Source: UBA1275 sp002323515
Lineage (GTDB): Bacteria; Bacteroidota; Rhodothermia; Balneolales; Balneolaceae
NCBI GenBank assembly: GCA_964007875.1
Contig: CAXGAH010000013.1
Span: forward strand, 1-64,000
Length of the DNA: 64,000 nucleotides
Reading direction: 5' to 3'
Shown in pieces: positions 55,766 to 64,000 of this stretch (position 1 is the stretch's first letter; each line of letters starts with the position of its first letter). The notes below the pieces were generated by a model, which worked only from the letters and a program-made list of their open reading frames with translations, ran no database searches and was not told where the DNA came from. Both the position numbers and the translations under genes were made by a program.

Positions 55766-56911
55766 ATGAAAAGTACCCACATCGAAACAGTTGCTATACA
55801 TGGTAGCATGAGAGTTAATAACACTCAAAATAGTCCTATTGTGCCGGGTATTGAATTATCTACCATTTACGAGCATGCGAAAGATGGACACAGACAAGGA
55901 GATTTAAAGTATAGTCGTTTGCAAAACCCTAACCGTCTAGAACTAGAAGCCGTGTTAAGCGATTTGGAAAAGGGTGCAGAGGCGGCTGCTTTTTCCTCTG
56001 GGATTGCAGCCATTAATGCGGTTTTTCAAACCCTCTCTCATGGCGATCATGTACTCATACCCAATGATGTTTACTTCGGCACCCGAAAGTTAATGTGGGA
56101 GTTTTCGGATCGATGGGGGCTGGAAATTGATTTTGTGGATATGACAAATTTGGAAGTCGTGGAAGCCGCCGCAAAGAAGAATACCAGAATGATATGGATT
56201 GAAACCCCGTCCAATCCTCAGATGTTCATTACCGATATTGAGGCTATGGTGAAATGGGCGGCTGATCGGAACGTGGTGGTTGCCGTAGATAATACTTGGC
56301 CTACGCCCTTCAATATGAACCCTATAGACTTTGGAGTTGACGTAGTTATTCACTCTACAACCAAATATTTGGGAGGCCATTCTGACCTTATTGGTGGGGC
56401 AGTTATTGCTAAAGAATCCGGACCTTTAATGGATCGGATACGAAGTGTGCAGATTGTTCAAGGAGGCGTGCCTTCTCCTTTCGATGCTTGGATGTTGTGC
56501 CGAAGTATTCGCAGTTTCCCTTACCGCATGAGAGCACACAATGAAAATGCCTCCCAATTAGCAGCATTCATGACCCATTTACCGGGCATTGAAGAGGTAT
56601 TCTACCCTGGTTTAGTCTCCAATCCAGGGCATAAAATTGCCAAAACTCAGATGCGAGCTTTTGGCGGGATGATATCTTTTCTGGTCTCTGCTGGAGAGCC
56701 CGCGGCTAAAAAAATGGTCGGATCATCCCTAATAATTAAGGCCGCTACGAGTCTGGGTGGTATTGAAAGTATATGGGAGCACAGAAAATCTACGGAGGGT
56801 CCTTTATCAAAGACCCCGGATAATCTAATTCGATTAAGTGTGGGCTTAGAGCACATTGACGATTTAAAATTGGATCTTCAGCAGGCGCTAGAATCATCAC
56901 TTACTATATAG
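55766..56911 (+). CDS. Cystathionine gamma-synthase/lyase-type PLP enzyme
   Basis: Cys/Met metabolism PLP enzyme of 381 residues. The PLP lysine is K200 in VIHSTTKYLGGHSDLIGG, with AFSSGIAAINAV, YFGTRKL and DNTWPTPF as further family blocks. Transsulfuration steps (cystathionine synthesis or cleavage, or O-acylhomoserine sulfhydrylation) are the options; the sequence alone does not decide. The stop codon overlaps the first copy of a 14-bp repeat that recurs 39 bp on. Confidence 0.87.
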   Translation: MKSTHIETVAIHGSMRVNNTQNSPIVPGIELSTIYEHAKDGHRQGDLKYSRLQNPNRLELEAVLSDLEKGAEAAAFSSGIAAINAVFQTLSHGDHVLIPNDVYFGTRKLMWEFSDRWGLEIDFVDMTNLEVVEAAAKKNTRMIWIETPSNPQMFITDIEAMVKWAADRNVVVAVDNTWPTPFNMNPIDFGVDVVIHSTTKYLGGHSDLIGGAVIAKESGPLMDRIRSVQIVQGGVPSPFDAWMLCRSIRSFPYRMRAHNENASQLAAFMTHLPGIEEVFYPGLVSNPGHKIAKTQMRAFGGMISFLVSAGEPAAKKMVGSSLIIKAATSLGGIESIWEHRKSTEGPLSKTPDNLIRLSVGLEHIDDLKLDLQQALESSLTI

Positions 56912-56937
56912 TCAGTTATGCCGGCTTGATGCGCAAT

Positions 56938-56973
56938 ACTTACTATATAGTAAGTGCCTACAGAGGCTTTTTT
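56938..56973 (+). terminator. 18-bp palindrome followed by a short GC hairpin and T-run
   Basis: ACTTACTATATAGTAAGT (56938-56955) is a perfect palindrome. Directly after it GCCT-ACAG-AGGC is followed by six T, a short rho-independent terminator for the PLP enzyme gene. The first 14 bases of the palindrome also occur at 56899-56912, across that gene's stop codon. Confidence 0.45.
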
Positions 56974-57097
56974 GTCTGCTTTTAAGCAATTTTATGATTT
57001 GATGTCTTAAAAATAATAGAGAACTTTGATATGTATATAAAAAAATCTGAAGACACAGACTCAAAATAAATCTACTATAAACACAATTAATTAGATT

Positions 57098-58966
57098 ATG
57101 GCTAAGGTCGATGTAATGATGCCCCAAATGGGTGAATCGGTAATGGAAGGAACGGTAATTGAATGGACCAAACAAATAGGTGATACTGTTGAGGTTGATG
57201 AAACCCTATTGGAAATTGCTACCGATAAAGTGGATAGTGAGGTTCCTTCTCCTGAGGCGGGTATTTTGGTTGATATTTTAGTAGAAGAAGGGGAAACCAT
57301 TGAGGTGGGTAAGCCAATTGCTAGAATAGAAACGGACGCGGCAAAAGCATCAGTTGCAACCCCAATAAAAGCCCCCGAATCTAGCCCTGAGTCTGTAGAG
57401 AGTGAGCTAAGTCCGTCACCTAAAAGTGATTCAACTGAAACAGCTTCGGTGACTGTACCTGGCAGCGCAGAGCCACAGCTGAAAGCAGCAGATCAAGCTG
57501 TTCAGGGTTCTATAGAGACAATTGATGTGATTATGCCCCAAATGGGGGAATCCGTTGTGGAGGCCACGGTAATAGGTTGGATGAAAGAGGTAGGAGATAC
57601 AGTAGAAGAAGATGAGGCCATTCTTGAAATTTCTACCGATAAAGTTGATTCTGAGGTTCCTTCTCCAGCTAAGGGTACCTTGGTGGAAATTCGAGCTCAA
57701 GCCGATGATACCATTGAGGTTGGGCAAGTAATTGCTGTAATAGCTGTTGGTGAAGGGGTTTCTGCAGGAATATCTGCATTAACCAGTTCATCCATGTCAT
57801 CTGCATCAACCAGGTCTGTTGATACTAGTAGTGCTACTCCCCCAGTTACTCAACTTACCAAAGAGCAAATAGCGGCAATGAAGCCGGAGGAACTATCTGC
57901 ACAGCTAGTTCCATCCTCAGGAGCACCGGCTACCGACATTCCAAGGGAAGGAAGCGATGGCCAATTCTTCTCCCCACTTGTCCGGTCAATTGCTAAAGAA
58001 GAGGGGGTAAGTGCACAGGAGTTAGAGCAAATTCAAGGTACTGGACAAGGTGGTCGAGTGACCAAAAAAGACATTTTAAGTTATATAACCAATCGAACTA
58101 CTACCACAGCAGCAAGCAGTACGCCAACCCCGGCTTTATCTCTAACTCGTCCTGGCAGTCAGGCTTCTAGTCCTACTAATGTTCTTTCCGAGGACAGCAG
58201 AGACTCAATACAAGCGGGTCAACTCGACGTTTCTAGAAGTCCTATAGGCGAGGTTGAAATTATTAAAATGGACCGAATGCGAAAAATGATCTCCGAGCAT
58301 ATGGTTCGTTCTAAACAGACCTCTGCCCATGTTACCACCTTTGCGGAAGTAGATGTTACTGGACTGGTAAAATGGAGAAATAAAAATAAAGTAGCATTCC
58401 AACAAAAAACCGGAATTAAATTAACCTTCACCCCCTTGTTTGTGGAAGCAATAATCAAAGCAATGCTTGAGTATCCTATGATGAATAGCTCGGTTGTAGG
58501 CGATGAAATTCACGTCAAAAAAGACATTAATTTTGGCATTGCCGTTGCCTTAGGCAATGGTGGAGAAGGCGGTTTAATAGTGCCTGTGATGAAAAAAGCA
58601 CAGCAGATGAACTTGGTAGGATTAGCAGAAGAAGTAAATAATGTAGCCCAGAAGGCACGCAGTAAAAAATTAAGTCCAGATGATTTGGCAGGGGGTACCA
58701 TTACCTTGACCAACTATGGAAGTGTAGGAAATTTAATGGGCACGCCAATTATAAACCAACCCCAAGTTGCCATCATAGGTACTGGTGCAATAGTAAAACG
58801 ACCGATGGTCATGGAAACCGAACAGGGTGATGTAATTGCGGTCCGACATATTATGTACCTGTCCATGAGTTACGATCATCGAATTATAGATGGAGCGCAT
58901 GGTGGAGCATTTGTGAGTCGGGTTAAGGAGATTTTAGAACAGTTTGATACGCATCGAGATATTTAG
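57098..58966 (+). CDS. Dihydrolipoamide acyltransferase (E2) of a 2-oxoacid dehydrogenase complex
   Basis: A 622-residue E2 core protein. Two lipoyl domains carry lipoyl-lysines at K44 and K182, each in the block TDKVDSEVPSP. Flexible Ser/Pro/Thr linkers follow, then an E3/E1-binding domain at about 287-330 (FFSPLVRSIAKEEGVSAQEL, GTGQGGRVTKKDILSYI) and the catalytic domain with H594 and D598 in SYDHRIIDGAHGG. The single family motifs do not separate pyruvate, branched-chain and 2-oxoglutarate complexes; the two-lipoyl form and the VEIIKMDRMRKMISEHM start of the core recall the branched-chain/pyruvate type. panC starts 2 bp after the stop; E1 and E3 are not in the window. Confidence 0.93.
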   Translation: MAKVDVMMPQMGESVMEGTVIEWTKQIGDTVEVDETLLEIATDKVDSEVPSPEAGILVDILVEEGETIEVGKPIARIETDAAKASVATPIKAPESSPESVESELSPSPKSDSTETASVTVPGSAEPQLKAADQAVQGSIETIDVIMPQMGESVVEATVIGWMKEVGDTVEEDEAILEISTDKVDSEVPSPAKGTLVEIRAQADDTIEVGQVIAVIAVGEGVSAGISALTSSSMSSASTRSVDTSSATPPVTQLTKEQIAAMKPEELSAQLVPSSGAPATDIPREGSDGQFFSPLVRSIAKEEGVSAQELEQIQGTGQGGRVTKKDILSYITNRTTTTAASSTPTPALSLTRPGSQASSPTNVLSEDSRDSIQAGQLDVSRSPIGEVEIIKMDRMRKMISEHMVRSKQTSAHVTTFAEVDVTGLVKWRNKNKVAFQQKTGIKLTFTPLFVEAIIKAMLEYPMMNSSVVGDEIHVKKDINFGIAVALGNGGEGGLIVPVMKKAQQMNLVGLAEEVNNVAQKARSKKLSPDDLAGGTITLTNYGSVGNLMGTPIINQPQVAIIGTGAIVKRPMVMETEQGDVIAVRHIMYLSMSYDHRIIDGAHGGAFVSRVKEILEQFDTHRDI

Positions 58967-58968
58967 AG

Positions 58969-59841
58969 ATGCAGGTAACTGGGCATATTCCTGAGCTCCG
59001 AGATATTATTAGGGGCTATAAAAAAAAAGGAAAAAGGGTATCGTTTGTCCCTACAATGGGGGCCTTACATGACGGTCATTTATCCCTCATACGATTAGCT
59101 AAGAAGCATTCCGATGTGGTAGTAGTGTCCATTTATGTGAATCCAAAACAATTTGCCCCTAACGAAGATTTCGCTTCCTATCCAAGCACCTTAAAGCATG
59201 ATCTGAACTTTTGTGAACAAGAGGGGGTCTCCTTGGTATTCACACCTGATACCGAGGTAATGTACAATCAAGAGCTATTTTTTAGTATAGATATACACAC
59301 GCTTAACGAATACTTAGACGGAGCAAGTCGTCAAGGATATTTTCAGGGGATTGCTCTAGTTGTAAACAAATTGTTCAATATTGTAGCACCTGATGTAGCC
59401 ATATTTGGTCAAAAAGATTATCAACAATATAAGGTCATTGAAGCATTGGTTGAGGAATTTAACCACGGGATAGAGCTACTATTGGCACCTATCGAACGAG
59501 CGTCAGATGGCTTGGCACTCAGCAGTCGAAATGCCTATTTGACCCCCGTCCAAAGGGAAGTGGCTCCATTATTGTACCAATGTTTGTTGTCTGCAAAGGT
59601 GCAGATTGAGCAGGGAATGAAAGATTGGGCCACCATGTTTTTAAATTTACAGCAAGAGTTGTTAGAAGCAGGCTTTCGAAACGATTATTTTGGTATCTTT
59701 GACACAGAGAAACTACATCCAGTCGATAAAATAGTCGAGGGACAGCGCTATCTAATAGCCGTAGCGGCTTATCTGGGTAAGGCACGTTTAATTGATAATA
59801 TGATCTTCACGAACAAAATATTGATCAAAGGAGAATCGTGA
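58969..59841 (+). CDS. panC: Pantothenate synthetase PanC
   Basis: Joins pantoate and beta-alanine with ATP to make pantothenate. The 290 residues include the nucleotide-binding VPTMGALHDGHLSLIRLAK, VVVSIYVNPKQFAPNEDFAS, the KMSKS-like region SDGLALSSRNAYL and FGQKDYQQYKVI. It begins 2 bp after the E2 gene and shares its stop TGA with the start of panD (TGATG), so the three genes form an operon; CoA synthesis next to an acyl-CoA producing complex is a plausible functional link. Confidence 0.97.
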   Translation: MQVTGHIPELRDIIRGYKKKGKRVSFVPTMGALHDGHLSLIRLAKKHSDVVVVSIYVNPKQFAPNEDFASYPSTLKHDLNFCEQEGVSLVFTPDTEVMYNQELFFSIDIHTLNEYLDGASRQGYFQGIALVVNKLFNIVAPDVAIFGQKDYQQYKVIEALVEEFNHGIELLLAPIERASDGLALSSRNAYLTPVQREVAPLLYQCLLSAKVQIEQGMKDWATMFLNLQQELLEAGFRNDYFGIFDTEKLHPVDKIVEGQRYLIAVAAYLGKARLIDNMIFTNKILIKGES

Positions 59842-60251
59842 TGAAAGTAACTATGTTTAAATCTAAATTACATCAAATGGTGGTTACCGAGGCTAATCTG
59901 TTGTACGAAGGGAGTATTACCATAGACCAAGACTTACTAGACCAGGCTCAGTTACTACCATATGAAAAAGTACAGGTACTGAACATTACAAATGGGCAGC
60001 GACTAGATACATATATAATTCCAGGAGAGAGAGGTTCAAGAGTATGTTGTCTAAACGGCGCAGCTGCTAGATTAACCCAGATTGGGGATCGTATTATCGT
60101 CATTTCTTATGCGGAAATGACCCTGGAGGAAGCAGAGGCCCATCAACCTCGTGTTGTGGTGGTTGACGATCAGAATAATCCAAAGGCAGTATTAGACTAC
60201 TCGCAACCTGCCACAAGTTATAGCCTAGAAACCGGTTTAAATGTAAAATAA
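59841..60251 (+). CDS. panD: Aspartate 1-decarboxylase PanD (pyruvoyl enzyme)
   Basis: Makes beta-alanine from aspartate for PanC. The ATG at 59841 is chosen over the GTG before it because it places the self-cleavage site exactly at G24-S25 in LLYEGSITID, where Ser becomes the pyruvoyl group. Other family marks are FKSKLHQMVVTEANL, R54-like TYIIPGERGS, and CLNGAAARL. At 136 residues it is slightly longer than the usual 126. The following 167 bp hold no gene. Confidence 0.97.
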   Translation: MKVTMFKSKLHQMVVTEANLLYEGSITIDQDLLDQAQLLPYEKVQVLNITNGQRLDTYIIPGERGSRVCCLNGAAARLTQIGDRIIVISYAEMTLEEAEAHQPRVVVVDDQNNPKAVLDYSQPATSYSLETGLNVK

Positions 60252-60418
60252 TATTTAGCGTATAACCGTTAGATTCAGTCTATCGTATATTTGCTAATAA
60301 AGTCTAATAGCAAAATAAAAAAAGTGCATATAAAACGTTGCTATTTCATCTTTGAAAGGGTTTGTTAACCCTACAAGGAATTCAATAAAATACCGATTCA
60401 TAACACATCTCCCTTCCC

Positions 60419-61675
60419 ATGAAAAAAAGAATATTCCTACCTGCTGCTTTGGTAGTGCTTATACTAGCGCTTTGGCTATTTAACAAAAGCGAAGCGACCA
60501 GTTTTATTGATCTATATACTTCACCTAGAGTAGGAAGCTTTGAGGTAGATGTAACTACTACTGGAGAACTCAGAGCAAAAAACTCGGTTGAAATTAAGGG
60601 TCCACAAGGTACGCGAGATTTTCGTGTGAATAATATGCTTATTCAGCGGCTCATTTCAGAAGGAAGTATTGTAAAGAAGGGTGATTTTGTAGCCGAATTA
60701 GATCGTTCTGAAATTATGGGCAAGCTACAAGATGCCCAATTGGACGTGCAGTCAGCAGAATCTCAGGTAATCCAAGCACAGTTAGACACCACCTTGACCT
60801 TGTCACAAGCTAGAGATAATCTAATCAATCTTCGATTTGCTTTGGAGGAACGACAGATTGAAGTAGATCAGTCAAAGTATGAGTCACCTGCTGTTCAACG
60901 GCAGGCTGAGATTGAATTAGATAGAGCGAGACGACAATTAACTCAAGAAACAAAAAACTATCAAACCAAGGTCAAACAATCCCAAGCGCAATTACGCGAA
61001 GTCGAGACAGAGTTACAGAAAAAACGCAATGAAATTGTAAAGATCCGTGAACTCATGGCTAAATTTACTGTTTATGCGCCGGATCAAGGTATGATTATAT
61101 ATCGCAGAAACTGGGATGGTTCAAAGATAACCGAGGGAGAACAGATTAGCGCATGGAGCCCAGTAGTTGCTGAATTACCGGATTTCACCGTAATGGAATC
61201 GGTAACGTATGTGAATGAGGTAGACATTCAAAAAATTGAGTTGGGTCAGTTGGTAGAGGTGGGTTTGGACGCGGTCCCTGATAAAAAGCTTACTGGAGTT
61301 GTTACAGATGTGGCAAACATAGGTGAACAACGTAAAAATTATGACTCAAAAGTGTTTGAGGTAATCATAGAAATCAATGAGTCGGATAGCTTATTACGTC
61401 CAGCGATGACCACCAGTAATCGGATTAAAATAGCTTCTGTGGAAAATGCCTTAGCCGTACCATTAGAAACTATTCATGCAGATGACTCATTAACCTATGT
61501 ATACAAGAAAGATGGTTTGAATGCTATATTACAAGAAGTTGATTTAGGTTTGGTGAATGAAAACGAGGCTATCATTATTAAAGGTATACGTGAGAATGAT
61601 GAGTTGTATTTGAGTTTACCCTCTGATACTTCTGGTATAGATCGGATTCGCATTACTCCGGATGGAGTGAAATAA
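60419..61675 (+). CDS. HlyD/MacA-type periplasmic adaptor subunit
   Basis: A 418-residue membrane fusion protein: N-terminal anchor (IFLPAALVVLILALWLF), split biotinyl-lipoyl-like domain, a long coiled-coil hairpin (about 100-235: LQDAQLDVQSAESQVIQAQL, REVETELQKKRNEIVKIREL), and beta-barrel parts (VVAELPDFTVMESVTYV). It should connect the next gene's permease to an outer membrane TolC-type channel. A small GGGTT-N4-AACCC inverted repeat lies at 60358-60371 upstream. Confidence 0.9.
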   Translation: MKKRIFLPAALVVLILALWLFNKSEATSFIDLYTSPRVGSFEVDVTTTGELRAKNSVEIKGPQGTRDFRVNNMLIQRLISEGSIVKKGDFVAELDRSEIMGKLQDAQLDVQSAESQVIQAQLDTTLTLSQARDNLINLRFALEERQIEVDQSKYESPAVQRQAEIELDRARRQLTQETKNYQTKVKQSQAQLREVETELQKKRNEIVKIRELMAKFTVYAPDQGMIIYRRNWDGSKITEGEQISAWSPVVAELPDFTVMESVTYVNEVDIQKIELGQLVEVGLDAVPDKKLTGVVTDVANIGEQRKNYDSKVFEVIIEINESDSLLRPAMTTSNRIKIASVENALAVPLETIHADDSLTYVYKKDGLNAILQEVDLGLVNENEAIIIKGIRENDELYLSLPSDTSGIDRIRITPDGVK

Positions 61676-61680
61676 GACCC

Positions 61681-63069
61681 ATGAGTAAAATCAATAGTCA
61701 AAAGCTTCTATATAATTTAGACATTGCATTAGAGGCCATACAAAGAAATAAGCTAAGAGCCCTATTAACCTCTTTAGGGATTATTTTTGGAGTAGCGTCC
61801 GTTATAGCCATGTTGGCTATTGGGAGTGGGGCACAACAAGAAGTGTTAAGTCAAATGGAACTCTTAGGTACGAATAACGTAATTATTCAGCCTATTCGTG
61901 AGCAAATCGAAGGACTAGTTGGACAAGATAGCGACGAGGGCGAGTCAAACAAATATTCACCGGGTTTAACACTGCACGATATTGATAGTATTCGGGAGTT
62001 AGTTCCAGAGGTTGAATATATAAGCCCCGAGATAGTATTTGAGTCGAATTTTATTCGTAAAGCTCGAATGCGTAGTGGAAAAATCGTCGGTGTTAGTGAG
62101 GAGTATTTTGAAATCAATAGCTTTGATGTGGTTGAGGGGAATAACCTTAACCCATCACAAATCGAGCGAGCAGAACCGGTCTGTGTTATTGGCTATGACG
62201 TCAAAACCAAGTTTTTCCCAGGTGAAAACCCAATTGGGAAAAAAATAAAGGTAGGAAATCTTTGGCTTACCGTCATTGGAGTACTACAGAAAAAAGAATT
62301 GAGCACCGAAAATATCGAGCGCTTAGGCATTCGAAATTATAATTTAGATATTTTTGCTCCCGTTACCACCGTGCTATTACGCTTTAAAAATAGGGCATTA
62401 GTTACAAAGGACGACATTGATGTAAGTAGTGGTGGTGGATTTAGGGGAGGTAGAATGGTGGTTTTTTCAGGAGGAGCAGGTTCTGATGAGGATGAGGAAG
62501 ATGCAGTCAAAATTAATTACCATCAACTCGATAAAGTCATTGTTCGAGTGAGTGATTCTGATTATAGTGTCTCCATAGCAGAGGTCTTATCCAGAATGCT
62601 CAAGCGCCGTCATAATGGAGTCATCGATTATGAAATTATCGTTCCCGAACAGCTACTCCAACAAGAGCAACGAACTAAGCGTATTTTTAACATTGTATTG
62701 TCTTCCATCGCCTCTATCTCTCTGATTGTTGGTGGGATTGGTATTATGAATATCATGCTGGCATCGGTGATGGAGCGTTACAAAGAGATCGGACTCCGCT
62801 TGGCTGTAGGCGCTCAAAAGAAAGATATTGAATTGCAGTTTTTAACCGAATCTCTAGCTCTAAGCGTAGGTGGAGGCCTGGTGGGAATATTTTTAGGTAT
62901 CATATTTAGCTTTGCTATTGAATGGACCGCAGATATTGCAACCATTGTAAGTCCATTCTCCATTATCATTTCATTTGGAGTAGCATTGGTAATAGGGGTA
63001 ATATTTGGTTTTATGCCCGCTCGAAGAGCTGCCCAACAAGATCCTGTACACGCATTACGTCATGAATAA
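61681..63069 (+). CDS. MacB/FtsX-type ABC transporter permease
   Basis: A 462-residue permease without its own ATPase. One N-terminal helix (RALLTSLGIIFGVASVIAML AIGSG) precedes a large periplasmic MacB core domain (about 55-330), which has an unusual Gly-rich then acidic stretch (GGGFRGGRMVVFSGG then DEDEED), and three C-terminal helices of the FtsX family (SLIVGGIGIMNIMLASVMER, ending FGFMPARRAAQQDPVHALR). It starts 5 bp after the adaptor and overlaps the TolC gene by 8 bp. The ATPase must be encoded elsewhere, possibly past the window. Substrate: a lipoprotein, peptide or antibiotic, unknown. Confidence 0.9.
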   Translation: MSKINSQKLLYNLDIALEAIQRNKLRALLTSLGIIFGVASVIAMLAIGSGAQQEVLSQMELLGTNNVIIQPIREQIEGLVGQDSDEGESNKYSPGLTLHDIDSIRELVPEVEYISPEIVFESNFIRKARMRSGKIVGVSEEYFEINSFDVVEGNNLNPSQIERAEPVCVIGYDVKTKFFPGENPIGKKIKVGNLWLTVIGVLQKKELSTENIERLGIRNYNLDIFAPVTTVLLRFKNRALVTKDDIDVSSGGGFRGGRMVVFSGGAGSDEDEEDAVKINYHQLDKVIVRVSDSDYSVSIAEVLSRMLKRRHNGVIDYEIIVPEQLLQQEQRTKRIFNIVLSSIASISLIVGGIGIMNIMLASVMERYKEIGLRLAVGAQKKDIELQFLTESLALSVGGGLVGIFLGIIFSFAIEWTADIATIVSPFSIIISFGVALVIGVIFGFMPARRAAQQDPVHALRHE

Positions 63070-64000
63070 ACCACTACGTATCCTTTTCTTACTTGGTTGT
63101 ATAGTTGCTAGTCCCGTTACATTCGCCCAATTAGTACAAGTCCAAGAACAAAAGACACTTAATACCTCCTCGCAGTCACTAGTATTTGGCTTAGAACAAA
63201 GTATTGAATATGCTAAGTTAAACAGTCCATTGTCTAGGGCGGCTCGCTACGCGTTATTGTCGGCAAAGTGGAGATTCCGAAGTTTTCGTGCCGATTTATT
63301 GCCGAGCATTAGTTTGACTGGTGATGCTCCCAATTATAATAAGTCTATTTTCTCTAATACATTAGACAACGGCACTGTAACTTTTTCTTCTCGTACCCAA
63401 TCTGAGGCATCTTTAGGTGTCTCCATTGATCAGAACATAATGCCTACCGGAGGCCGACTCTCTTTGTCCTCGGGACTCACCCGATTAGGTATTTTTCAAA
63501 GTGAAAATACCTACTTATGGCAGAGTACACCTCTCGTTGCTAGTTATCGCCAACCTTTGAATCAGTTTAATTCGCTCAAATGGAGGGCAATTACTGAGCC
63601 CCTCCGATATCGTATTGCCCAAAAGCAATATGTAGAGGATCTTGAGAATCTAGCCTTTACCGTAACTCAAAGCTTTTTTGATCTCCTTCTTGCTAAAATA
63701 AATGTTGAAGTCGCAGAGTTCAACGTAACGGTGAATGATTCTATATACAATATTTCGCAAGGGCGTTTTCAAGTAGGTAGCATTGCAGAAAACGAACTCT
63801 TGCAAAGTGAGCTAGAATTTCGAAATGCACGAAATTCTTTAACTACCGCTGGAATCAATTATCTACGTATAGAAGAAGAGTTTAAAGCATTACTGGGTTT
63901 AGATGATGACGAGATTTTGGAAATTATTCTCCCAAGTGTCGCCCCTTCTATCGGTTTAGATGTAGAGCAGGCTTATGAGTTGGCCCGCGAAAACAACTCT
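63062..64000 (+). CDS. TolC-family outer membrane efflux protein (3' end outside window)
   Basis: The 313 residues visible start at ATG 63062 with a signal peptide (LFLLGCIVASPVTFAQ). Helical repeats of the OEP family are evident: FGLEQSIEYAKLNSP at the start of the first repeat, LENLAFTVTQSFFDLLLAKI, and FQVGSIAENELLQSELEFRN, which matches the G-x-a-x-x-x-x-x-Q-a-E pattern. It overlaps the permease by 8 bp, so adaptor, permease and channel form one tripartite export operon. The protein is cut by the window end in the second repeat. Confidence 0.9.
   Translation, partial: MNKPLRILFLLGCIVASPVTFAQLVQVQEQKTLNTSSQSLVFGLEQSIEYAKLNSPLSRAARYALLSAKWRFRSFRADLLPSISLTGDAPNYNKSIFSNTLDNGTVTFSSRTQSEASLGVSIDQNIMPTGGRLSLSSGLTRLGIFQSENTYLWQSTPLVASYRQPLNQFNSLKWRAITEPLRYRIAQKQYVEDLENLAFTVTQSFFDLLLAKINVEVAEFNVTVNDSIYNISQGRFQVGSIAENELLQSELEFRNARNSLTTAGINYLRIEEEFKALLGLDDDEILEIILPSVAPSIGLDVEQAYELARENNS

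Overview
The window looks like about 40% GC chromosomal DNA from a free-living, probably marine or halophilic member of the Balneolota/Rhodothermota branch of the Bacteroidota-like bacteria. The support is two proteins with type IX secretion (T9SS) type A C-terminal sorting domains of the YPNPFNPST kind, the T9SS response regulator PorX, a 1129-residue SecA with Bacteroidota-type insertions, a Bacteroides-like serine palmitoyltransferase homologue, SpoIIE/propeller signalling proteins and weak Shine-Dalgarno signals. The exact lineage is inference. No rRNA, tRNA or CRISPR array was found.

Layout. 0-7.3 kb: the 3' end of a dockerin-bearing T9SS cargo gene, an ALDH3-type aldehyde dehydrogenase, an MFS transporter, a periplasmic GH13 amylase and an M20 amidohydrolase. 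7.4-13.3 kb: de novo NAD synthesis (nadC, nadA, no nadB) divergent from a cysteine desulfurase that probably supplies the NadA cluster, then a DsbA-like lipoprotein, a gamma-carbonic-anhydrase-like protein and HemW. 13.3-17.1 kb: an HU protein overlapping a second HU protein that carries a transmembrane segment and a LysM-like C-terminus, and a T9SS-sorted metalloprotease. 17.1-20.6 kb: trhO, a broken RluA-type pseudouridine synthase, an alpha/beta hydrolase and a nonsense-interrupted ComEA-like gene. 20.7-24.5 kb: porX-tsaE-(DUF3553-like)-pnuC and a lone HsdR_N-type nuclease domain. 24.6-30.8 kb: rpmH-rnpA-yidC divergent from secA. 30.8-37.3 kb: polyphosphate glucokinase, a DUF456 protein, a POT peptide transporter, and glpF/glpK separated by what looks like a remnant integron (truncated IntI plus one cassette-like lipoprotein gene bounded by 13-bp inverted repeats). 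37.4-43.3 kb: mnmE, a photolyase/cryptochrome and a fused M16 peptidase. 43.4-51.2 kb: a signalling block (HATPase anti-sigma-like kinase, STAS, GAF/PAS adenylate cyclase) facing a secG-TPR-SpoIIE operon whose last gene is a 1077-residue propeller-PP2C sensor. 51.5-57 kb: a CPBP protease, a serine palmitoyltransferase-like enzyme, a choice-of-anchor-B lipoprotein and a cystathionine gamma-synthase-like enzyme. 57-64 kb: a two-lipoyl E2 acyltransferase with panC-panD, and a HlyD adaptor-MacB-type permease-TolC export operon cut by the window end.

Most of the window is core metabolism, translation and secretion. The less ordinary parts are the partner-switch/cAMP block (43.4-51.2 kb), the HU-TM-LysM-like protein, the integron remnant between glpF and glpK, the repeated TATCACC boxes upstream of glpF, and two decaying genes flanking the hydrolase at 19 kb. 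All functional statements rest on reading sequence motifs by eye; no database search was run.
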